DNA from: Mycolicibacterium flavescens
GTDB lineage: Bacteria > Actinomycetota > Actinomycetes > Mycobacteriales > Mycobacteriaceae
DNA length: 64,000 nucleotides
NCBI RefSeq assembly: GCF_001722335.1
Contig: NZ_MIHA01000010.1
Location: 124,001-188,000, forward strand
Reading direction: 5' to 3'
The notes below the pieces were generated by a model. The model did not search any database. It had not been told where the DNA came from and saw only the letters and a list, made by a program, of their open reading frames with translations. Within the stretch, counting starts at the first letter, position 1. Each line of letters opens with the position of its first letter. The position numbers and the translations under genes were made by a program. Shown here in pieces: positions 17,467 through 26,093 of the stretch.

Positions 17467-18906
17467 TCAGAAGGGTGGTGGTTCGTCGTCTCTGGCGAGT
17501 TGTTCGGCGAGCAGGAGTTGTTTCCGGTTCAAGCGGGCGGCGTTGTGTTGGCGTTCCAGGGCGATGCGGTAGGCCTTGTCTTCGGCTCTGGTGCGGCGGC
17601 GTTTGGGCATCATCGCCCCGCGATGGATGTTGTCGTCGGGGCCCTGGCTGGGCGGGTTCAGGTCGATGACGCCGGTGGGTTCGCCGAGCCGCTTGAAGAA
17701 TTCGGCCCCCGCCGGGGTGGTCATGTATCGCTGGCCGCCCGGGGAGCGCCAGATCACCGTGCCGTCGGGCAGTTGAAAATCACGCCAACCATCGGGGCCG
17801 GTCCAAAACGTCTTGAGCAGATGGTGAAAAACGCACAGCAGCTTGAGGTTCGACGGATGAGTCGGGCCGATCGGATAGGCGATGGTGTGGTCGATCTGAC
17901 ATCGGGCGGCGGGCACCTCACAGCCCGGGAACCGACACGCGAGATCCCGGCACCGGATGAAACGCGCCAACCCCGCCGAGGGCCGATACCCCGCTTGCGC
18001 GCACGGCTCAGGCAGCGCGACCGGTACGAGTTTGGCGGTGGCCAGCCGCTCGCGCAGCAGGGCGGCCGGGATCGCCCCGACTCCGGGCAGATACCCCGGA
18101 TTACTGCTGCGGCCCTCGATGGTGGCTTGTTCGGCGATCACGTTGATCACCACCTGCGTCGAGGCCGCCACGGCGGCGCTGTTGGGGCAATCGTGGGCCC
18201 CGCAGCCGCACTGCAGCCGCATCTGCCCCTGGGTCATGGCCATCATCGCATCGACGCGGCGCTGCTCGGGCGGGCGCGGATCATCGCGGCACACGGTGGC
18301 GGCGACCTCATCGACGCGGGTGTCAAAGCAGACCCCTTCGTCGAAGGTCAGCCGCGCCCACACCCCGACCATCCCGGCGCCCATCGGGGCGACATGAACG
18401 TAGCGGTCATCGCGGGCGGGTTGGGGTTCACGCACCCCGGTCGGGTCGAATTTTTCCACCCACATGTCGATGCGCTCGTCGAGCTTGGGCCCCGACAGTT
18501 TCATCCACCTCGGCGCATGGGTGGCAAACGCGGTATCCAGGTGGGCCAGCAGCTCGTCGTCTTCGACGTTGCTGCTGCGGTTGACCAGTGCGATCACCAT
18601 CCGGTAGTCGATGTCCCCGGCGGCGAACACCAAACCCACCTGGGGCAGCCGCGTGCGCAGATCGATCGCCAACTCCAACCGACTGGCCGCCCGGTGACGG
18701 CTGATGTTCAACGCCGCGGCCAGCTCGGCCACCACGTTGGCATGCCCGTCGATCGCCCAATTGATGCGCTCGTCTTCGTCCTCGGGAGCCCGACGAGCAT
18801 AAAGCTCACCCATCGCAAGTAACTCCCGACCACAAGCCGCGTTCTGCGCACGCGACGCCGCAGTAATCGAATCGACCACCGCGGCATCATCACGCCCCTC
18901 GAACAT
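17467..18906 (-). CDS. 13E12-family DUF222/HNH endonuclease-like protein
   Basis: 479 residues. DUF222 helical region (about 40-330), then an HNH nuclease domain in which CRFPGCEVPAARCQIDH, SNLKLLC and FHHLLKT supply the His-Asn-His set with two zinc-binding cysteines. The lysine/arginine-rich tail could bind DNA. This is the REP13E12 family, present in many copies in mycobacteria and used as prophage attachment sites in M. tuberculosis. The ATG at 18906 is preferred because TAGTAT lies exactly 7 nt upstream; a TTG at 18936 would sit upstream of that -10. No terminal repeats or target duplications were seen around it. Confidence 0.9.
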   Translation of the reverse strand: MFEGRDDAAVVDSITAASRAQNAACGRELLAMGELYARRAPEDEDERINWAIDGHANVVAELAAALNISRHRAASRLELAIDLRTRLPQVGLVFAAGDIDYRMVIALVNRSSNVEDDELLAHLDTAFATHAPRWMKLSGPKLDERIDMWVEKFDPTGVREPQPARDDRYVHVAPMGAGMVGVWARLTFDEGVCFDTRVDEVAATVCRDDPRPPEQRRVDAMMAMTQGQMRLQCGCGAHDCPNSAAVAASTQVVINVIAEQATIEGRSSNPGYLPGVGAIPAALLRERLATAKLVPVALPEPCAQAGYRPSAGLARFIRCRDLACRFPGCEVPAARCQIDHTIAYPIGPTHPSNLKLLCVFHHLLKTFWTGPDGWRDFQLPDGTVIWRSPGGQRYMTTPAGAEFFKRLGEPTGVIDLNPPSQGPDDNIHRGAMMPKRRRTRAEDKAYRIALERQHNAARLNRKQLLLAEQLARDDEPPPF

Positions 18907-18913
18907 ACGTTCG

Positions 18914-18919
18914 ATACTA
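18914..18919 (-). promoter_or_regulatory. Leaderless -10 TAGTAT for the 13E12 gene
   Basis: Minus-strand TAGTAT lies 7 nt before the ATG at 18906. Confidence 0.6.
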
Positions 18920-18972
18920 CCCGCGCGGTCGGACAAGGGGGGTGAGACTGGTCAGCGGTTTAACACATGGCC

Positions 18973-18978
18973 TAGATT
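18973..18978 (+). promoter_or_regulatory. Leaderless -10 TAGATT for DoxX
   Basis: TAGATT lies exactly 7 nt upstream of the ATG at 18986. Confidence 0.6.
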
Positions 18979-18985
18979 TTGTTGC

Positions 18986-19507
18986 ATGACTGCCTACGAC
19001 GTCGGAGTGCTGATCCTGCGCGTGGTGCTCGGCCTGACCATGGCCGCCCACGGCTACAACAAGTTCTTCGGGCCCGGCGGCCTCAAGGGCACCGCCGGCT
19101 GGTTCGACAGCATGGGCATGAAGCCCGGCATGTTTCACGCGCGCGTCGCCGCGACGACCGAGATGGCGGCCGGCATCGGCCTGGCCGTCGGCCTGCTCAC
19201 CCCGATCCCGGCGGCCGGCTTCGTCGCGCTGATGCTCGTCGCCGCGTGGACCGTGCACAAGCCGAACGGCTTCTTCATCGTCAAGGAGGGCTGGGAGTAC
19301 AACCTGGTCCTTGCCGCGGTCGCTGTCGGCATCGCGACCATCGGCGCGGGCAAGCTCAGCCTGGACCACCTGCTGTTCAGCTCGTCGAGCTTCTACGACC
19401 TGCTGCACGGCTGGTGGGGGCTGGTCATCTCGCTCGGCCTGGGCCTGCTCGGCGGCATCGGTCAGCTGGCGATCTTCTATCGGCCGCCCGCCAAAACCGA
19501 CGCCTGA
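18986..19507 (+). CDS. DoxX family membrane protein
   Basis: 173 residues, four predicted transmembrane helices (about 5-25, 50-75, 80-100, 140-165). It has the DoxX signature GLTMAAHGYNKFFGPGGLKG near the N-terminus and FHARVAATTEMAAGIGLAVG. DoxX proteins are small quinone-related or redox membrane proteins; in mycobacteria one member acts in a membrane oxidoreductase complex with SodA and SseA. Leaderless start. The gap to the next gene is 57 bp and holds a KstR box, so the next gene has its own promoter. Confidence 0.87.
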   Translation: MTAYDVGVLILRVVLGLTMAAHGYNKFFGPGGLKGTAGWFDSMGMKPGMFHARVAATTEMAAGIGLAVGLLTPIPAAGFVALMLVAAWTVHKPNGFFIVKEGWEYNLVLAAVAVGIATIGAGKLSLDHLLFSSSSFYDLLHGWWGLVISLGLGLLGGIGQLAIFYRPPAKTDA

Positions 19508-19538
19508 CGACAGCGCAGCGCGAACCACTCCTGCTTGG

Positions 19539-19554
19539 CTAGAACACGTTCTAG
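19539..19554. promoter_or_regulatory. KstR operator (perfect match) overlapping a leaderless promoter
   Basis: CTAGAACACGTTCTAG fits the KstR consensus TnnAACnnGTTnnA exactly. The -10 TAGTCT (19552-19557) overlaps its right end, and the ATG at 19565 follows 7 nt later. KstR is the cholesterol-catabolism repressor of mycobacteria; repression by covering the -10 is inferred. Confidence 0.85.
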
Positions 19555-19564
19555 TCTGGGGCGC

Positions 19565-21307
19565 ATGGGGTTTCTGAAGCAGGACGCACCCGTCGTCGAC
19601 TTCGAGCAGTGGAGCAAGGGCACCCGCGCGGAGAAGATCGTCCCGATGGCCCGCCACTGGGCCGAGGTCGGCTTCGGCGCGCCGGTCGTGCTGCACCTCT
19701 TCTACGTCGTCAAGATCCTGCTCTACATCCTCGGGGCCTGGCTGGTCGCGCTGTCCACCGAGGGCATCGACGGGTTCACCGACGTCACGTCCTGGTACAA
19801 CGAGCCGATCGTGTTCGAGAAGGTCGTGCTCTACACGATGCTGTTCGAGGTCGTCGGCCTCGGCTGCGGCTTCGGCCCGCTCAACAACCGGTTCTTCCCG
19901 CCGATGGGCTCGATCCTGTACTGGCTGCGGCCCAACACGATCCGGTTACCACCGTGGCCCACCCGCATCCCGCTGACCAGAGGCGACACCCGCACACCGG
20001 TCGACGCGCTGCTCTACGCCGCGCTGCTGGTGATGCTCGTGGTGGCGCTGGCCTCCGACGGCACCGGGCCGATCCCCGAACTGAACACCACCGTCGGCGT
20101 GCTTCCGGTGTGGCAGATCGCGACGATCCTCGGCCTGCTCGCGGTGCTCGGCCTGCGCGACAAGGTCATCTTCCTGGCCGCCCGCGGTGAGGTCTACGCG
20201 TCACTGGCGGTGTGCTTCCTGTTCGGCGGCGCCGACATCATCATCGCGGCCAAACTCGTCTGCCTGACCATCTGGCTGGGTGCCGCGACGTCGAAACTCA
20301 ACAAACACTTCCCGTTCGTCATCTCCACGATGATGAGCAACAACCCGGTGTTCCGGCCCAAGTGGATCAAACGCAGCTTCTTCGAGCACTTCCCCGACGA
20401 CCTGCGGCCCGGCCGGCTGTCACGGTGGCTGGCGCACTTCTCCACCGCCGTCGAGGGCCTGGTCCCGCTGGTGCTGTTCTTCTCGCCGGGCGGCTGGCCC
20501 ACCTACATCGCGGCGATCGTGATGCTGGTGTTCCACTTCGGCATCCTGTCGTCGATCCCGATGGGTGTGCCGCTGGAGTGGAACGTGTTCATGATGTTCA
20601 GCGTCGTGGCGCTGTTCGTCGGCCACCAGGGCATCGGCCTCGGCGATCTGCAGAGCCCGTGGCCGCTCGTGCTGTTCGCCGTCGTGGCCGGCACCGTGGT
20701 GCTCGGCAACCTGTTCCCCCGCAAGGTGTCGTTCCTGCCCGGTATGCGGTACTACGCCGGCAACTGGGACACCGGTCTGTGGTGTGTGAAACCGTCGGCG
20801 TCGGCCAAGATCGAGGAGAACGTCGTCTCGATCGCGAGCATGCCGCAGGCGCAGATGGAGCGGTACTACGGCAGCCCCGAGACCGCGCAGATGTACCTCT
20901 ACATGGGATACGCGTTCCGCGCCTTCAACACTCACGGGCGCGCGATGTTCACGCTGGCGCATAGGGCGATGGCCGGTCACAACGAGGACGACTACGTGCT
21001 CACCGACGGCGAACGGATCTGCAGCACCGCGATCGGCTGGAACTTCGGTGACGGCCACATGCACAACGAGCAGTTGATCGCCGCGCTGCAGCGGCGGTGC
21101 GCCTTCGCGCCCGGCGAGGTCCGGGTGGTGCTGATCGACGGTCAACCGATCCACCGGCAGACCCAGCAGTACCGACTGGTCGACGCCGCCACCGGCGAGT
21201 TCGAGCGCGGATACATCCGGGTCGCCGACATGGTCACGCGCCAACCGTGGGACGACACGGTGCCGGTACAGGTGACCTGGCAGAAGGACGGCGCCGACGC
21301 GCCCTGA
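19565..21307 (+). CDS. DUF3556 multi-spanning membrane protein, KstR-regulated
   Basis: 580 residues with about eight to nine hydrophobic helices between residues 35 and 400 (for example HLFYVVKILLYILGAWLVAL and FGGADIIIAAKLVCLTIWLG), then a soluble C-terminal part (410-580) containing FNTHGRAMFTLAHRAMAG. This is the DUF3556 transmembrane family; function is not established. The perfect KstR operator over its leaderless promoter ties it to sterol use, so a role in handling sterol or lipid intermediates at the membrane is plausible. ATG 19565 is fixed by the 7-nt spacing from TAGTCT. Confidence 0.87.
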   Translation: MGFLKQDAPVVDFEQWSKGTRAEKIVPMARHWAEVGFGAPVVLHLFYVVKILLYILGAWLVALSTEGIDGFTDVTSWYNEPIVFEKVVLYTMLFEVVGLGCGFGPLNNRFFPPMGSILYWLRPNTIRLPPWPTRIPLTRGDTRTPVDALLYAALLVMLVVALASDGTGPIPELNTTVGVLPVWQIATILGLLAVLGLRDKVIFLAARGEVYASLAVCFLFGGADIIIAAKLVCLTIWLGAATSKLNKHFPFVISTMMSNNPVFRPKWIKRSFFEHFPDDLRPGRLSRWLAHFSTAVEGLVPLVLFFSPGGWPTYIAAIVMLVFHFGILSSIPMGVPLEWNVFMMFSVVALFVGHQGIGLGDLQSPWPLVLFAVVAGTVVLGNLFPRKVSFLPGMRYYAGNWDTGLWCVKPSASAKIEENVVSIASMPQAQMERYYGSPETAQMYLYMGYAFRAFNTHGRAMFTLAHRAMAGHNEDDYVLTDGERICSTAIGWNFGDGHMHNEQLIAALQRRCAFAPGEVRVVLIDGQPIHRQTQQYRLVDAATGEFERGYIRVADMVTRQPWDDTVPVQVTWQKDGADAP

Positions 21308-21340
21308 CACGCGCCGGCTGCTCGACCAACCAGTGAGTTG

Positions 21341-21356
21341 ACCTAGTAAACCTTGT
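21341..21356. promoter_or_regulatory. 16-bp operator and promoter of the fadA-echA-fadE operon
   Basis: ACCTAGTAAACCTTGT differs from the 7943 copy at one base. It overlaps TTGACC (21338-21343); after an 18-bp spacer the -10 TACGTT is at 21362-21367. The shared layout with 7940-7968 argues for common regulation. Confidence 0.82.
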
Positions 21357-21421
21357 TCGTTTACGTTCGGGGGTGGACCCCGCGCGTGGGTGAATCATCC
21401 GAACCTCGAAGGAGCTGTGTC

Positions 21422-22579
21422 ATGGCTGAAGCCGTCATCGTGGAGGCAGTGCGGTCGCCCGTCGGCAAACGCAACGGAGGACTGTCGGGCGTACACCCGG
21501 GCGATCTGTCCGCGCAGGTGCTCAACGGCCTCGTCGAGCGTGCCGGAGTGGACCCGGCCCTGGTCGATGACGTCATCTGGGGCTGCGTCATGCAGGCCGG
21601 TGAGCAGGCCCTCGACATCGCGCGCACCGCGGTGCTGGCGGCCGGCTGGCCCGAGACCGTTCCCGGTGTGACCGTCGACCGCCAGTGCGGTTCGAGCCAG
21701 CAGTCCGTGCACTTCGCCGCGGCCGGCGTGGTCGCCGGCCACTACGACGTCGTCGTCGCCGGCGGTGTCGAGGTGATGTCGCGCGTTCCGATGGGATCGT
21801 CGCTGGCCAACGGCGGCCACCCCTACCCGGAGGCCTTCCGCAACCGCTACACCCAGACCCCGAACCAGGGCATCGGCGCCGAGATGATCGCCGAGCAGTG
21901 GGGCTTCGACCGCACCTCGCTCGACCAGTTCTCCCTCGACTCGCACGAGAAGGCCGCTGCCGCACAGGATTCCGGTGCGTTCGACGACCAGATCGTCGGA
22001 ATCAAGACCAAGGACGAGGACGGCAACGAGACCGTCGTGCTCAAGGACGAGGGCATCCGTCGCGGCACCCCGATCGAGAAGATGGCGCAGCTGAAGCCGG
22101 CGTTCAAGGAGGACGGCGTCATCCACGCCGGCAACTCCAGCCAGATCTCCGACGGCTCGGCGGCGCTGCTGTTCATGTCGGCGGAGAAGGCGAAGTCGCT
22201 CGGCCTCAAGCCGATCGCGCGCGTGCACACCGCGGTGCTGGCCGGTTCCGATCCGGTGATCATGCTGACCGCGCCGATCCCGGCCACCCAGAAGGCGCTC
22301 AAGAAGTCGGGTCTGTCCGTCGACGACATCGGTGTGTTCGAGGTCAACGAGGCGTTCGCGCCCGTGCCGATGGCGTGGCTGAAGGACATCGGCGCCGACG
22401 AGAAGAAGCTCAACCCCAACGGCGGTGCGATCGCTCTCGGTCACCCGCTCGGCGGTTCCGGCGCCCGCATCATGACCACGATGCTCTACCACATGCGCGC
22501 CAACGGGATTCAGTACGGACTGCAGACGATGTGCGAGGGCGGCGGCCAGGCCAACGCCACCATCCTCGAGCTGCTGTGA
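21422..22579 (+). CDS. Acetyl-CoA acyltransferase (FadA-type thiolase)
   Basis: 385-residue thiolase that cleaves 3-ketoacyl-CoA to acetyl- or propionyl-CoA and a shortened acyl-CoA. The nucleophile Cys is in VDRQCGSSQQ (about 89), the His in ALGHPLGGSGAR (about 341) and the second Cys in MCEGGGQANA (about 371). All catalytic residues are intact, unlike the thiolase-like protein at the left edge. ATG 21422 has AAGGAG 7 nt upstream. First gene of an operon with a hydratase and an acyl-CoA dehydrogenase that together supply three of the four beta-oxidation steps. Confidence 0.94.
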   Translation: MAEAVIVEAVRSPVGKRNGGLSGVHPGDLSAQVLNGLVERAGVDPALVDDVIWGCVMQAGEQALDIARTAVLAAGWPETVPGVTVDRQCGSSQQSVHFAAAGVVAGHYDVVVAGGVEVMSRVPMGSSLANGGHPYPEAFRNRYTQTPNQGIGAEMIAEQWGFDRTSLDQFSLDSHEKAAAAQDSGAFDDQIVGIKTKDEDGNETVVLKDEGIRRGTPIEKMAQLKPAFKEDGVIHAGNSSQISDGSAALLFMSAEKAKSLGLKPIARVHTAVLAGSDPVIMLTAPIPATQKALKKSGLSVDDIGVFEVNEAFAPVPMAWLKDIGADEKKLNPNGGAIALGHPLGGSGARIMTTMLYHMRANGIQYGLQTMCEGGGQANATILELL

Positions 22580-23373
22580 CATCGGAGATGACGACACCCG
22601 CGGCGCTCGCCGAGCGCCGCGGGAACGTCATGATCATCACGATCAACCGTCCGGAGGCCCGCAACGCGGTCAACAGCGCGGTGAGCACCGCCGTCGGCGA
22701 TGCGCTGCACCTGGCGCAGAACGACCCCGACGTCCGCGCGGTGGTACTGACCGGTGCCGGCGAATCGTTCTGCGCCGGAGCTGATCTCAAGGCGATATCG
22801 CGGCGCGAGAACCTTTTTCACCCGGAGCACCGTGAGTGGGGCTTCGCCGGGTACGTACACCACTACATCGACAAGCCCACCATTGCGGCGGTCAACGGCA
22901 CCGCACTGGGCGGTGGCACCGAACTCGCCCTCGCCAGTGACCTGGTGGTGGCCGAGGAGCGGGCCAAATTCGGTCTGCCCGAGGTGAAACGCGGCCTGAT
23001 CGCCGCGGCCGGTGGGGTGTTCCGCATCGTCGACCACCTCCCGCGCAAGGTCGCGCTGGAGATGCTGTTCACCGGTGAGCCGATGTCGGCGGCCGACGCT
23101 GCCAAGTGGGGCCTGATCAACGAGGTCGTCCCCGACGGCACCGTCGTCGACGCCGCGATCGCGCTCGCCGACCGCATCACCTGCAATGCGCCGCTTGCGG
23201 TCTGGGCCAGCAAGCGGGTCGCGATGGGGGTCGACAAAGGTGTCATCGTCGGCGACGAACCGGGCTGGGCGCGAACCCTGCGCGAGGTCATCGCCGTGAT
23301 GCGTTCCGAGGACGCTAAAGAAGGACCGCTGGCATTCGCCGAGAAGCGCCAGCCCGTTTGGAAGGCCAAATAA
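22576..23373 (+). CDS. Enoyl-CoA hydratase (EchA)
   Basis: 265-residue crotonase with both hydratase glutamates: one in LGGGTELALASD and one in GLPEVKRGL. The oxyanion segment is ESFCAGADLKAIS. It should hydrate trans-2-enoyl-CoA. The GTG start overlaps the thiolase stop (GTGA), indicating coupling; ATG 22588 is an alternative but has GGAG with no spacer. Middle gene of the fadA-echA-fadE operon. Confidence 0.92.
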   Translation: MTSEMTTPAALAERRGNVMIITINRPEARNAVNSAVSTAVGDALHLAQNDPDVRAVVLTGAGESFCAGADLKAISRRENLFHPEHREWGFAGYVHHYIDKPTIAAVNGTALGGGTELALASDLVVAEERAKFGLPEVKRGLIAAAGGVFRIVDHLPRKVALEMLFTGEPMSAADAAKWGLINEVVPDGTVVDAAIALADRITCNAPLAVWASKRVAMGVDKGVIVGDEPGWARTLREVIAVMRSEDAKEGPLAFAEKRQPVWKAK

Positions 23374-23378
23374 CAACA

Positions 23379-24521
23379 GTGAAGAGAACGATTTTCGAAG
23401 CCGAGCACGAGGCGTTCCGCGAGACCGTTCGCGAGTACATCGAGCGCGAACTGGTTCCGCACCAGGAGAAGTGGGAGACCGAGCGCATCGTCGACCGGTC
23501 GGCCTACACGGCCGCGGGCAAGTACGGTCTGATCGGGTTCAACATGCCCGAGGAGTACGGCGGCGGTGGCGCCGACGACTTCCGCTTCAACGCGATCATC
23601 GACGAGGAGCTCGCCCGCTCCGGTGTGCACGGCCCCGCGCTGAGCCTGCACAACGACGTCGTCGGCCCGTACTTCAAGGAACTGGCCAACGACGAGCAGA
23701 AGAAGCGCTGGATGCCCGGCATCGTCACCGGCGAACTGATCATCGCGATCGCGATGACCGAACCCGGCGCCGGCAGCGACCTGGCAGGCATCCGCACCTC
23801 CGCGGTGCGCGACGGTGACGACTGGATCCTCAACGGCTCCAAGACGTTCATCTCCTCCGGCATCAACTGCGACCTCTGCGTCGTCGTCGCGCGCACCGAC
23901 CCCGAGGCGGGCCACAAGGGCTTCACGCTGCTGGTCGTCGAGCGGGACATGGAGGGCTTCAGCCGCGGGCGCAAGCTCGACAAGATGGGCCTGCACACGC
24001 AGGACACCTCCGAGCTGCACTTCGAGAACGTCCGCGTGCCGTCGGCCAACGTGCTCGGCAAGGAAGGCCGCGGCTTCTACCACCTGATGACCAACCTGCC
24101 GTCGGAGCGGTTGGGCATCGCGATCTCAGCGGTGGCCGGGGCGCGCGCCGTCTGGGAGGAGACGCTGCAGTACGCCAAGGACCGCAAGGCATTCGGTCAG
24201 CCGATCGGCAGCTTCCAGCACAACCGGTTCCTGCTCGCCGAGATGGACACCGAGCTCGAGGTCACCGAGAACTACCTCGACCGGTGCCTGCAGGGCGTCA
24301 TCGACGGTGAGCTGACCGCCATCGAGGCCGCCAAGGCCAAGTGGTGGGCCACCGAGGTCGCCAAGAAGGTCGTCGACAACTGCGTGCAGCTGCACGGCGG
24401 CTACGGCTACATGATGGAGTACCGCGTCGCCCGCGCCTACGTGGACGGCCGCATCCAGACGATCTTCGGCGGCACCACCGAAATCATGAAAGAGATCATC
24501 GGCCGCGACCTGGGTCTGTAA
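23379..24521 (+). CDS. Acyl-CoA dehydrogenase, long-chain (LCAD)-like
   Basis: 380 residues, standard length. AMTEPGAGSDLAGI and NGSKTFISSG form the flavin/substrate domain. LPSERLGIAISAVAG places a glutamate where LCAD and isovaleryl-CoA dehydrogenases hold the catalytic base. QLHGGYGYMMEY and FGGTTEIMKEIIGRDL are close to LCAD. First enzyme of beta-oxidation, passing electrons to ETF. GTG 23379 is 5 bp after the hydratase stop. The operon ends at the terminator 24536-24583. Confidence 0.93.
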   Translation: MKRTIFEAEHEAFRETVREYIERELVPHQEKWETERIVDRSAYTAAGKYGLIGFNMPEEYGGGGADDFRFNAIIDEELARSGVHGPALSLHNDVVGPYFKELANDEQKKRWMPGIVTGELIIAIAMTEPGAGSDLAGIRTSAVRDGDDWILNGSKTFISSGINCDLCVVVARTDPEAGHKGFTLLVVERDMEGFSRGRKLDKMGLHTQDTSELHFENVRVPSANVLGKEGRGFYHLMTNLPSERLGIAISAVAGARAVWEETLQYAKDRKAFGQPIGSFQHNRFLLAEMDTELEVTENYLDRCLQGVIDGELTAIEAAKAKWWATEVAKKVVDNCVQLHGGYGYMMEYRVARAYVDGRIQTIFGGTTEIMKEIIGRDLGL

Positions 24522-24535
24522 CCCGGCCCGCGTCC

Positions 24536-24583
24536 GCACGCGAAAGCCCCTGAAACAACGGCGTTTCAGGGGCTTTTGCGTGC
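24536..24583. terminator. Strong bidirectional terminator hairpin
   Basis: Twenty-base arms (24536-24555 and 24564-24583) pair with one G-U wobble around an 8-nt loop. The core is AAGCCCCTGAAA / TTTCAGGGGCTT followed by TTTT. It separates the convergent fadE (stop 24521) and fasciclin (stop 24592) genes. Confidence 0.9.
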
Positions 24584-24591
24584 GAGCGAGA

Positions 24592-25350
24592 TCAGCCGAT
24601 CGGCGCGTCGGCGGCCGGCATCGGCTCGGTCGTCCCGGGTGCTTCGGCCGGTGCCTCGGCGGGCGTCTCGGTGGTGCTGGTCTCCGTGGTCGACGTGCCC
24701 GTCGGGGTGATCGCATCCGGCGCGGCGTTGACGTCGAGCACCGTGTCGATCAGGTAGATGCGGGCGTTGGCGGCCTGAATCCCGCCGCACACCACCTTGG
24801 CGGTGTCGTTGATCTTGATGTCGGCGTTCTCGCCGGTCACCTTGATCTCCGCGCCCTGCTGCGTGGGCCGCTGCCCTTCGAGGTCCTTGGGTCCGAGGAT
24901 TCCGAGGAACACGTGGTAGTAGTCGAAGTCGGTGAGCGCCGCTGGGTCGGCCTTCAGCGCGTCGAGCTGCGCGGGCGGCAGCGCGGCGAACGCCTCGTCC
25001 GTCGGCGCGAACACCACGTACGGGCCGTTCTCCAGCACCGGGACCACGTTCACCGCGGGGTTGAACCCGCCGGAGATGGCCGAGTAGAACGTGCTCGCCT
25101 CGGGGATGCTCTGCAGCGCCTGGCCGACCGGCAGCTCGTTGAGCGCCTTCCAGTTCGGCACGGCCTCCTTGAACGCGTCGCAGCCCGAACCCTCGGGGTT
25201 GGGGATCTCGGGCGTCGCGGTCGAGGTCGGCTGCGTCGGCTGCTCGGGCACGGGCGGCTCCGCGTAGGCGGTGACGGCGAACGGCACCGACAGGGCGATC
25301 GCGGTGATACCGGCGGCAGCGCCGATTGCTTTGCTGGTGCGGGTCTTCAC
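24592..25350 (-). CDS. Exported fasciclin (FAS1)-domain protein
   Basis: 252 residues. A signal peptide (1-30, cut near AYA-EP) is followed by a Pro/Thr linker, one FAS1 domain (about 60-215) with YVVFAPTDEAFAALP and the C-terminal NARIYLIDTVL motif, and a Thr/Glu/Pro/Ala-rich tail. FAS1 domains mediate adhesion; the mycobacterial relatives are MPT70 and MPT83. No lipobox is seen, so it is secreted or wall-associated. The GTG start has GAGGAG 7 nt upstream. Monocistronic. Confidence 0.88.
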   Translation of the reverse strand: MKTRTSKAIGAAAGITAIALSVPFAVTAYAEPPVPEQPTQPTSTATPEIPNPEGSGCDAFKEAVPNWKALNELPVGQALQSIPEASTFYSAISGGFNPAVNVVPVLENGPYVVFAPTDEAFAALPPAQLDALKADPAALTDFDYYHVFLGILGPKDLEGQRPTQQGAEIKVTGENADIKINDTAKVVCGGIQAANARIYLIDTVLDVNAAPDAITPTGTSTTETSTTETPAEAPAEAPGTTEPMPAADAPIG

Positions 25351-25517
25351 GTACGGCTCCTCAAGTCAAGGTCGCCTCGCATGGTAAGGGCACTGGTCGG
25401 CGACTGCCAAAGTCACCACCTCGGCCGACGCCCGCCGCGGCTCGCTGACCTGCGCTTTGCGAACCTGCCCACACAGCCCCGCAACCGCAAGAAAGGCGAG
25501 GTCATACGATGGCGCGC

Positions 25518-26042
25518 ATGCCTGAGCCGTTGATCGTCTCCGTCGGAGGTCACCGCCCCGAGCTGCACACCGACGCCTGGGTGGCACCCAACGCCGCCCT
25601 CATCGGCCGCGTGTCGCTCGGCGCGCGGGCCAGCGTCTGGTACGGCGCGACGCTGCGCGCCGAGGCCGAGCCGATCGAGATCGGCGCCGGGTCCAACATC
25701 CAGGACGGCGTCACCGTCCACGTCGACCCCGGCTTCCCGGTCCGCCTCGGCGCCGACGTCACCGTCGGGCACAACGTGGTGCTGCACGGCTGCACGATCT
25801 CCGACGGTGCGCTGATCGGCATGGGTGCGGTGGTCCTCAACGGCGCGACGATCGGCGAAGGCTCGCTGGTCGCGGCCGGCGCGGTGGTGCCGCAGGGCTT
25901 CGTGGTGCCGCCGCGGTCACTGGTCGCGGGCGTGCCGGGCAAGGTCCGGCGCGAGCTGAGCGACGATGAGGTTGCTCACAACCGGTTCAACGCGCAGGCC
26001 TATCAGCACCTGATCGACGTGCACCGCGGCGCGGCGTCCTGA
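25518..26042 (+). CDS. Gamma-carbonic anhydrase-like left-handed beta-helix protein
   Basis: 174 residues made of hexapeptide repeats (for example IGRVSLGARASVW and ISDGALIGMGAVVLNGATIG). Zinc-ligand type histidines occur in TVHVDPG and VGHNVVLHG. Homologues include Rv3525c and the YrdA/PaaY group; activity as a carbonic anhydrase or thioesterase cannot be decided. The ATG at 25518 is preferred since TACGAT lies 7 nt upstream; ATG 25509 with GGCGAG upstream is possible. Confidence 0.87.
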   Translation: MPEPLIVSVGGHRPELHTDAWVAPNAALIGRVSLGARASVWYGATLRAEAEPIEIGAGSNIQDGVTVHVDPGFPVRLGADVTVGHNVVLHGCTISDGALIGMGAVVLNGATIGEGSLVAAGAVVPQGFVVPPRSLVAGVPGKVRRELSDDEVAHNRFNAQAYQHLIDVHRGAAS

Positions 26043-26080
26043 CCCGCCGGATTCTCCCCGGGTCGATCCGGGTACAGCCG

Positions 26081-26086
26081 TACCGT
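26081..26086 (+). promoter_or_regulatory. Leaderless -10 TACCGT for the NmrA-like gene
   Basis: TACCGT ends 7 nt before the GTG at 26094, which opens with VRTLVTGATGYVG. This supports 26094 over the GTG at 26085. Confidence 0.55.
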
Positions 26087-26093
26087 GAAGAAC

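Noticed and set aside
17467..18906. The 13E12 gene as part of an insertion sequence or prophage
   Set aside because: No flanking inverted repeats, target duplications, integrase or phage genes were visible.
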